64,000 bases of DNA, taken from contig QEOQ01000303.1 in assembly GCA_010279815.1 (NCBI GenBank), forward strand, positions 809,567-873,566, written 5' to 3'. The DNA is from Brachionus plicatilis. Lineage: Eukaryota > Rotifera > Eurotatoria > Ploima > Brachionidae. The position numbers and the translations under genes were made by a program. This document shows, one piece after another, positions 60,101 to 64,000 of this stretch. Every line of letters starts with the position of its first letter. Positions within the stretch are counted from its first letter, which is position 1. The notes beneath the pieces were generated by a model. That model was given only the letters and a program-made list of their open reading frames with translations, ran no database searches and was not told the DNA's origin.

Positions 60101-63100
60101 ATTTCTTCGAACAAAAGACAAAACAAGAGGAGACGCGATGCCAATTTTTGTTCCAAATGCGACTTTTGCTCTCTCGGCATGTCCTTGTGGGCCAAGTACA
60201 GCTCGCTTACTTGTTTGATGGTGTCGAGTATTTCATTGAGTATAAAGGTGAGACAATTGTCGCGCCACTCGTCGCCATACTTGCCCACAACCACTACAAT
60301 CAAATCGCACACTCTGTACACACAATCGGGCACATTGTCCAATATTTTCATGAGTCCGGGCAGCATGCTGGCCGCAAACTTGTCCAATATGGCCTTGTCC
60401 AATTGATAGTTGTTGTTGTCGTGCTGATTGTCGGCGTCCGAGCTGGCCTTTTGCTCTTTGTTCAAGCTCGACTCGTTCATGGGCTCGGCGTCGGTCTGAT
60501 TTTGATGCGTGAAGCAGTATTCGACCGCCTGATCGACCGAATTGGGCGTAGTGCGGCTCACGGCCTCCTGGGCCAGCTCGGCCGGGAAGCCCATCGTCAC
60601 CATCTGATTCACTATTTCCTGATCGGCCTGGCTCAACGCACGAGACGACGACAACGACGACAGCGACGACGCGGCGAACAAGTGCGGCTCGCGTGACTGA
60701 AACGAACTACGCAGCGAATTGGCCAACGAGGAGGCCGCGCCGCTTGATTGTGTCTGCTGCTGCTGCTGTTGTTGTTCGGTCAATTTTTTCTGCAGCTGCG
60801 AATCGCCGACCAATATTTGACACAAAATATTCAACACAGTCTCGCTGAGCGTGTAATTGTCGCGTATTATAAAACTTTTATTTTCCCATAGACACATGAG
60901 CGCCTCGAACGCTTGCTTTTGAATTTTGAACAAAAATTTGATCGGATCAAACGGACACACTTTTTTGCTCTCCACACTAGACAACGCGTATCTGGTCTCG
61001 AGCATGTTTTTGGTATTGACCAGCTTTTGTATCAATTGGAGCCACGATTCGATGAATTCGAGCGTGCCCTCTTGGACCCGATCGATATCGTCGGCCTTGG
61101 CGTCCGCCAGCAGCGACACGGCCCAGTAGAACGCGTCGAACAAATGCTTGGCGCCGTTCTGAGTGTCAAAACGCTGGATCATCAGATGATAGGGACGCTT
61201 TTGTTCGTCGAAAAGAATCGATGACGCAAACCCGCTCGAGCATATGTAATAGGTGAGACGAAATTTGGCGTGCATTTTGTCCAAGTCGTCAAGCTGTTGT
61301 TGCTGTTGCTGTTGCTGCTGGCCTTGTTGGTGAAATCGGTGGGCACTAAAACCGCTGATGACTATTTGAGAGAGAGACGAGGCCACTTGGATGGCGGCAT
61401 CGCTCGGCGACGTGCTCTGATTCAAGCTTGAAATCATGTTTCGCCTCGTGTTGGCGCTTTTGCACGAGCCAGCGCTCAATTTTACCATCAGACCGAACAT
61501 TTCGCACAACGACCGGGCCATTTTGGACGCACAATTAAACAACGGTCTGATGTACTTGCCGTACGCGGGACACATCATTTTTGGGTCGGTGTTTGGCGCG
61601 TCGGCCGCCTCCTGGCCCGTCAATTGACGCAGCCGGTCCAAATCGGGCCGGTTAAACTCGAACACATTCGAATGGGTCGTTTGCCAGCTCAATTGTTCGA
61701 TCAATGTGTTCAATTGATTTACTACAGATTGATTTGATTGGTCGGCACTCATTTGTTTGAGTTGAAGCAATTGATTTAGCTGCGATTGTTGTTGTTCTTC
61801 GTTGCACAGCCACAGCAGCATCGAGCTCTCCCACACCAAATTCGAGTACAGCTTGGACAAATGGTCGAGCACGGTGACGCCCGTGTCACTCGCCCATTTG
61901 TTCACAACGAGAGTGCGACAATCGTTTTGGGTTATTTTGGCCAGAGTGATGAGCAAGTAGACGAGCGAGTGAAGAGCGCAAATGGAGTGCAAAAATGGCG
62001 TTTGCTGCGACGATTGAATCGACTCGATGGGATGTTGACTGGAGGCCATTTCGGCGAGCAACACTGAGCCGTCGGTGACGTGATGCGCTTGTCGTCTGTT
62101 CGCCAAATAGCCCTGGTACAAAGTGTCGGTGTGCGCGAGCAGCTTTGACACGAGCTGAAGCGCTTGGTCGATGATGGTCGCGTCTCGACTCAAGTTCAAT
62201 ATTGCCTTGCACACCTGGCACACCGATTGGCATGCGGTCGAGTTGGGAAAATCGATTGGCAAATTGGGCAGCGTCAAAATTTGCAGCAAGGGCACCAGGC
62301 CTTGTTGTTTGACAAATTCTTTGCAGTGATCGTCGGTGGAATTGTTGCTGAGGATGGCCTCGATAAATTTCATTATGTTGGTGATGTAGTCGAGCAGTGG
62401 TATGCTCTCGGGCTGCACGGTCACTTCTATTTTGGCCGTGTTGGCCTTGTTCTGCTGGTCCGAGTCGACAATCATGTTCTCGTACTCTTCCATGTTGTTC
62501 TCGTCGTCGGAGCTGTGCTGGCCGGCCGTTTCGCCACTCGGCTGATTCGAGTCGGCGTTTGTGGCCGGTGTGATGGGCGGCGCGGGCGCACTCGCCTGGT
62601 TGGACACAACCACTGGCGCTGGCCTAGCACTCTTGGAGCTCGATTGAGCCGAGGACGAGGACGACGACGACGGACGCTGACATACATAATTGGGATTTTT
62701 GCCCATTTCGTTTAGCTGATTGAGCAGAGTGATTATGGAGTTGATGGCCTCGACTCGAAGTGAGGGCTGATGACGCATCAGCTCGTCCATGGCCATGCCC
62801 AATTGAGAAGCAGTGCCCGATGAGCCGCCGGCGCCGTGTATGCTGGTGGCATTGGCGGGCTCGGCGGTTCGGCGTCGTCGCATCGCCGGCAAATAGTCCG
62901 GACTGAGCAACACCTGAAAAAGTTTGTCGAACGGCTTGTTTTCGATGAAAGCGTTGAGGCCCGGCGTGTTCAAGCAGAGAGCGCTGAACACGGTGGGCAA
63001 CGAGCCGAGGACTTCGCGAGTGGCCGGCACATTTTTTTTAAGCAATGCGTAGAGTATGACATCGGTGAGGCCGTTCTCTTGCAGCTGCGACAATTGAGAC

Positions 63101-64000
63101 GGCTCTTGAAAAATAAACAATTGGACAACGTCAATGGCAAGCAGGAACAAGCTGGGCCCGTAGTAGTCGGCGTTGCTGATTATGTGCTTTAAACTGTGGG
63201 GCAGTGAGTTGTCCATCATGTGACGTATTGAGTCGCCCAAGTTCGGTATGTTGTTGTTGGACGAGTCGGCGATGGCTTTTTTGAAAAAGTTCAATATGGA
63301 CTTTAGCAAGGCAGAGCGTTGATGGTAGCAGGTGAGACCGAGCTTGGCCGGCTCTTCGACCTGTGCCTCTGTGTCCATGACACTTGGCACTTGTTCGTCC
63401 ATTTGTTCGTCGCCATGCTCCTTCGACTTTTTTATTCTGATCACAAACGGTTGTTCTTTGCGGCACTCGTTTACCTCATACTCGAGTCGGTTGATGAAGG
63501 CGACAAGGCCGTTGTGCGACTCAAACGAGCTCATGTCCAAATTGGTTATTAGATCGATGACGCGCACCGCTCTCGTCACGAACATTATAAACTCTTGCGA
63601 GTTGTGATTGTGATTGACCACTTTGAGTAGAGTTTCCATGATGCCGCACTTGACTAGCGCGTCGCCGCCAGTGTCATACGTGGCCAAGTGATACAAAAAG
63701 GAGAATAGAGAGGTGGCAAACTGGTGCGGAAACGGCTCTTTGCTCGGATCAATCAAATGGTCGACACACTTTCGCACCAATGTGGGCAAGAGGCCGTGAT
63801 AGCTTGACGCTTGTGTGGTCTCGATTATTTCTGTGAGCTTGATTGTTTTTTCTAGATGAATGATGGCCGTGAGGGTCTTGAGCGAAGCGGCTTTTATTTC
63901 CGGAAAGGGTGGTATGGGCACTGCTGTGTCTTTGACGGTAAGCACGTCAACAAGCTCTTCGATGAGGCCGTCGTACAACAGGTTGTTGTGCTCTTGGATG
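51190..64000 (-). CDS. HUWE1: HUWE1 HECT-type E3 ubiquitin ligase, 5' end outside the window, intronless here
   Basis: A single minus-strand frame of about 4270 codons runs off the right edge; codons upstream of 63978 (IQEHNNLLYDG) remain open, so there is no start in view. HUWE1 ubiquitinates p53, Mcl-1, histones and ribosomal proteins in animals. Numbering from 63978, it shows the N-terminal armadillo-like DUF908/DUF913 region, a UBA domain (VNQMVTMGFPAELAQEAV, about 1120-1158), a WWE domain (about 1380-1446, WKWYEE...GYIVHFN), long acidic tracts (about 2090-2410), ubiquitin-binding DPSFLSALPDSLRREV-type repeats (about 2958-3148), and the HECT domain (from about 3890). The catalytic Cys in LPCAHTCFNQLDLP is residue 4229, 33 from the end, exactly as in the human protein. 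Additional poly-Gln, poly-His, Ser and Thr-Ala tracts are present. The G+C content is well above the flanks. Confidence 0.97.
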   Translation of the reverse strand, partial: IQEHNNLLYDGLIEELVDVLTVKDTAVPIPPFPEIKAASLKTLTAIIHLEKTIKLTEIIETTQASSYHGLLPTLVRKCVDHLIDPSKEPFPHQFATSLFSFLYHLATYDTGGDALVKCGIMETLLKVVNHNHNSQEFIMFVTRAVRVIDLITNLDMSSFESHNGLVAFINRLEYEVNECRKEQPFVIRIKKSKEHGDEQMDEQVPSVMDTEAQVEEPAKLGLTCYHQRSALLKSILNFFKKAIADSSNNNIPNLGDSIRHMMDNSLPHSLKHIISNADYYGPSLFLLAIDVVQLFIFQEPSQLSQLQENGLTDVILYALLKKNVPATREVLGSLPTVFSALCLNTPGLNAFIENKPFDKLFQVLLSPDYLPAMRRRRTAEPANATSIHGAGGSSGTASQLGMAMDELMRHQPSLRVEAINSIITLLNQLNEMGKNPNYVCQRPSSSSSSSAQSSSKSARPAPVVVSNQASAPAPPITPATNADSNQPSGETAGQHSSDDENNMEEYENMIVDSDQQNKANTAKIEVTVQPESIPLLDYITNIMKFIEAILSNNSTDDHCKEFVKQQGLVPLLQILTLPNLPIDFPNSTACQSVCQVCKAILNLSRDATIIDQALQLVSKLLAHTDTLYQGYLANRRQAHHVTDGSVLLAEMASSQHPIESIQSSQQTPFLHSICALHSLVYLLITLAKITQNDCRTLVVNKWASDTGVTVLDHLSKLYSNLVWESSMLLWLCNEEQQQSQLNQLLQLKQMSADQSNQSVVNQLNTLIEQLSWQTTHSNVFEFNRPDLDRLRQLTGQEAADAPNTDPKMMCPAYGKYIRPLFNCASKMARSLCEMFGLMVKLSAGSCKSANTRRNMISSLNQSTSPSDAAIQVASSLSQIVISGFSAHRFHQQGQQQQQQQQQLDDLDKMHAKFRLTYYICSSGFASSILFDEQKRPYHLMIQRFDTQNGAKHLFDAFYWAVSLLADAKADDIDRVQEGTLEFIESWLQLIQKLVNTKNMLETRYALSSVESKKVCPFDPIKFLFKIQKQAFEALMCLWENKSFIIRDNYTLSETVLNILCQILVGDSQLQKKLTEQQQQQQQTQSSGAASSLANSLRSSFQSREPHLFAASSLSSLSSSRALSQADQEIVNQMVTMGFPAELAQEAVSRTTPNSVDQAVEYCFTHQNQTDAEPMNESSLNKEQKASSDADNQHDNNNYQLDKAILDKFAASMLPGLMKILDNVPDCVYRVCDLIVVVVGKYGDEWRDNCLTFILNEILDTIKQVSELYLAHKDMPREQKSHLEQKLASRLLLFCLLFEEMQLPCSKIVNSSNLLEKCVNMLQMITNSSQSLFKHQHQHTSSQSQSQSQEESRSWTPAWLTSLFILIDLIEKAALSTRRKAALNDQFKSYQRVWKWYEERQNKWIQYAAANNKLIDQAYINGETSVRIAVPRKGYIVHFNTMLQENEESSHRRPVMLSFEKVATGGAGGVGGEGDQPADKQTENSVVVGSSSVSSLSSLSPLPTEIVNGLKAAQISAVIESCVELISWPVSDPDCLHSILRLILRLTRQHEHAIEFAARNGPQYILNLTQKNSFIGYASLITLIFRHICEDEKNLRLTMEKAIRLALTGSQVTIAGLQPGSIGAKELNNVLRLLGPAICRHPDLFCEVACDILRIIIRREDESLYNTSNIQTLQKPIEQPLNLNASYCLRTVAAKLMPTTAMPDYAKQLVVDLLNYLVKAEKSKSDKKTNNTLQQQQQQQQALISKSGVLRILSELVRSYAGCAKIVSTHTYKMAEFNQECNALAFLLDNLLASNQTFGDKDCPSLCRLLIVALASCNHCLDSQNALVHEVKQALHRAVNLPESNDKHIKIQAFASIINTMIETCPAVHNATQPMHSASSAHTNVNNMMKIMHKKGLINDLARVPLYMDLSCPKYIDTINTILKPLETMTKTLNMTVKKPMAAKPIAERLAPTVQPIVLDAQSGVSRERDIVVQHSGATTDLNELSINESVAATGAAASDIGAAGTSTSRTQPSAIEQQSEQVGTAGPSELSTSTLSSAAVTAAASTALDLNMTEMEPQQTLPQDVDMYPSSQHHHHHHHHHHHHRRDLDGRVFERVMEAFENEEDDVSESDVSESGSSSEYESQDRIIQIEADNDGNQIHIEIGPAEDEEDDEDDDDQEGEEDVLGMLPAAMHDALNNSSGESDNESENEAHFNNRDTVNDNDDEEEGTEVIESEDSDDDEDEDDDDDDDDENIIDEEIVEGSDGRSAESDLSDDEQNTSNRNQDQSVHHRHHHHNHHLHNLHNQEGHGHSNEMDDGVNANGGVLTTSDENNGSHRRRRIRRDNQDRNDQQNDTDYEDIDDEEEDMDLDVNEEMDEDGNQIIEDDEEHDDDDEDDDDDDENDEDDEEAEEEAEENEDEDDDEEEESEYFDTYHQMLDFINEDNAENGEEDEFLTHIEDLWQTHGATQPSHIVIGNGNTFGISSSNTDANNVPAHPLSVSAVHPLLVNQTESNGQLAQNQTAGNNNGFQVTGLGLTGTSLASSISPILRTMRQLHHGYRTNRLARFVLPGLQIQSVSQTTQPAALHAPSIRATSTLPYNTLNEILQGLENPASALQTTPLTAPTVSNFMDLLAGNQATAPSTTSSTTTGTSGTTATAATTTATTATPAAPSSATTHALPSASGTAAATSSTTALANMNNPEFLVNLNSYNNDGFGENIGNGTTNLYIIRTPLARWNEECTVLDSHSMHHAILLNKPLIMQALEKYRNEELNERREKKLNEEKEKLRKQEERAASDALNALNQNNSPTELVQNIEPQPMAQSEQQSQSQSQVEAQLEAQANRMEEEPIVTEEEAQVEQVPIEVVNEIGTVQSDDVEQHTPTQTVITSDVADAGDPSAQVATASGHNDDAIVSLESESDREAVYNFMSNFVSTNCSVFALSSVDERRIAIEALRVAGHQRASLELQAATNDQTQYPQNYVFLDGHVVEMPSGIDPSFLSALPDSLRREVIMEQLRMLGIDIRNRPIPATIQQQQPDQSQAQTGQSQQAQEEAQAAPTTSATSLEINPEFLAALPPHIQEEVLTQQRIEQQARQATAAAAATTTTAGADAAGSTSGGAAAAAAEDDNAAFMRTLTTSLRQAILIDMDHSQISALPEDLANEARALQQQRERDMDLFSATHRGRVLGTGGSYISSLGRGYRITSNRGLEGIYNVASSLLNDNYIYTGQARDFTRLRRNLRHDRDTFFGGTTSSAQATGQLDKVKSGRQLLDHESIACLLVLLFIEDPRMNMTKLHRVVRNLCIHKPSLAWIIKALLCILEKVSGKPDPSNIHSVTDFDSTSKQTPKSNKPHVSKSPGSLKETHCNYQPSWLTMSIDGPFGAKTNVFTIVKPANKKSNSKLTPSAPNYEPANLPSILINQQACPSILKQILEILTTLARGANFNFFPRSTSSPSCKAQSKSHFWDIVVKLDQSKNKHSKLTSQMSSSIRDQVLSEFDADTDFNVENSPLARLMSALDYPVLKNNPFLMDKMFTCLSYASSAIPATDLKLKTVATASASSSATDPDENLNNEAVLSKQIELVVNVLKKKLCTHDSLQQAYTLLNNLSKINSATRTMILRHLLKGTRGLGLAVCNEIEVLLDEAVKYNESMAAAQMQIGEESMESSVVQATTSKSSQQQQPQPTQQNLIDSYSNLVISSPKTKQTRELQLPSMAVLVQKNSNQKFFVRLIRLIISLRETIEKEAKKKKSGSGGGGDEAEQLARLSAELDLEQLWHKLSECLSVLKSLSDPYAVLILQQTVEAFFYVHATRKDKDETKKREKETKETQLSHLDTDTAAMSPSSSHGPAQITEQQSDIEAIMQSIANETSPDTKKFLEFALTHRTVLNHILRQTSNNLSEEPYSVLVDFTRMHTHILDFDVKRRYFRQELDKLKESIRGVDLAIHVRRNHVFDDSFRELNRRSPDDWKHRFYIVFEGEEGQDAGGLLREWYMIISKEIFNPDYALFMINPGDRVTYMPNPSSHCNPNHLSYFKFIGHIIAKAIFDNKFLDCYFTRAFYKHILGVPVKYTDMESVDNEFFKNLVSILESDIETFGIDLYFTIDINEFGVTQSRDLKPNGKNIKVTNENKQEYVRLLCQEKMIGSIRQQVSAFLQGFYEIIPKSLISIFNEQELELLISGLPEIDLEDLRRNTEYHKYTGNSLQIQWFWRALKSFDKEDQAKFLQFVTGTSKVPLQGFAKLEGMNGPQKFQVHRDDRDTSRLPCAHTCFNQLDLPAYENFEKLKSMLLLAIRECSTGFGLA

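Overview
The window is nuclear DNA of an animal with a very AT-rich genome. Several genes have GT-AG introns of about 45-60 bp, coding sequence stands out as islands in A/T-dominated DNA, and decayed DNA transposons, MITE-like elements and LINE remnants lie between genes. Two giant conserved genes (PRPF8 and HUWE1) are animal-like. A mitochondrial-clan P450 and an allatostatin-C/somatostatin-type GPCR point to a bilaterian, probably a protostome. A small AT-rich invertebrate such as a monogonont rotifer would fit, but the species cannot be fixed from this sequence.

Layout. 1-297 (-): partial membrane-protein exon, possibly an SLC17-like transporter. 692-2592 (+): complete nine-exon mitochondrial-type cytochrome P450. 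2.6-7.2 kb: repeats, including a MITE with a 9-bp target duplication, LINE remnants, and a hAT-like element carrying a C2H2 zinc-finger reading frame. 7553-14665 (+): intronless PRPF8, the spliceosome core protein. 15.6-22.1 kb: two small unrecognised genes. One has a 2.7-kb intron holding an IR/DR-type Tc1 transposon, and a fragment of the same gene is copied inside a neighbouring TIR element. 22.1-28.2 kb: repeats and one small unrecognised three-exon gene. 28225-31889 (+): ten-exon single-pass receptor with a signal peptide, cysteine-bearing ectodomain and a possible SEFIR-like cytoplasmic domain. 33900-38041 (+): three-exon protein with a C39/papain-like Cys-His-Asn arrangement, whose second intron holds three nested transposons. 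38.5-39.4 kb (-): CR1/jockey-type LINE fragment. 39772-41103 (-): two-exon neuropeptide GPCR. 41.1-51.2 kb: gene-poor, with several TIR elements and a few exon-like islands. 51190-64000 (-): HUWE1 HECT ubiquitin ligase, 5' end outside the window.

The genes do not form an operon or a common pathway. The main architectural themes are two long, GC-richer, intron-free housekeeping genes among small intron-containing genes, and transposons accumulating inside introns and gene deserts, nested in two places. Exon structures for the P450, receptor, peptidase-like gene, GPCR and small genes were assembled by hand from splice sites and reading-frame phase and have not been checked against transcripts.
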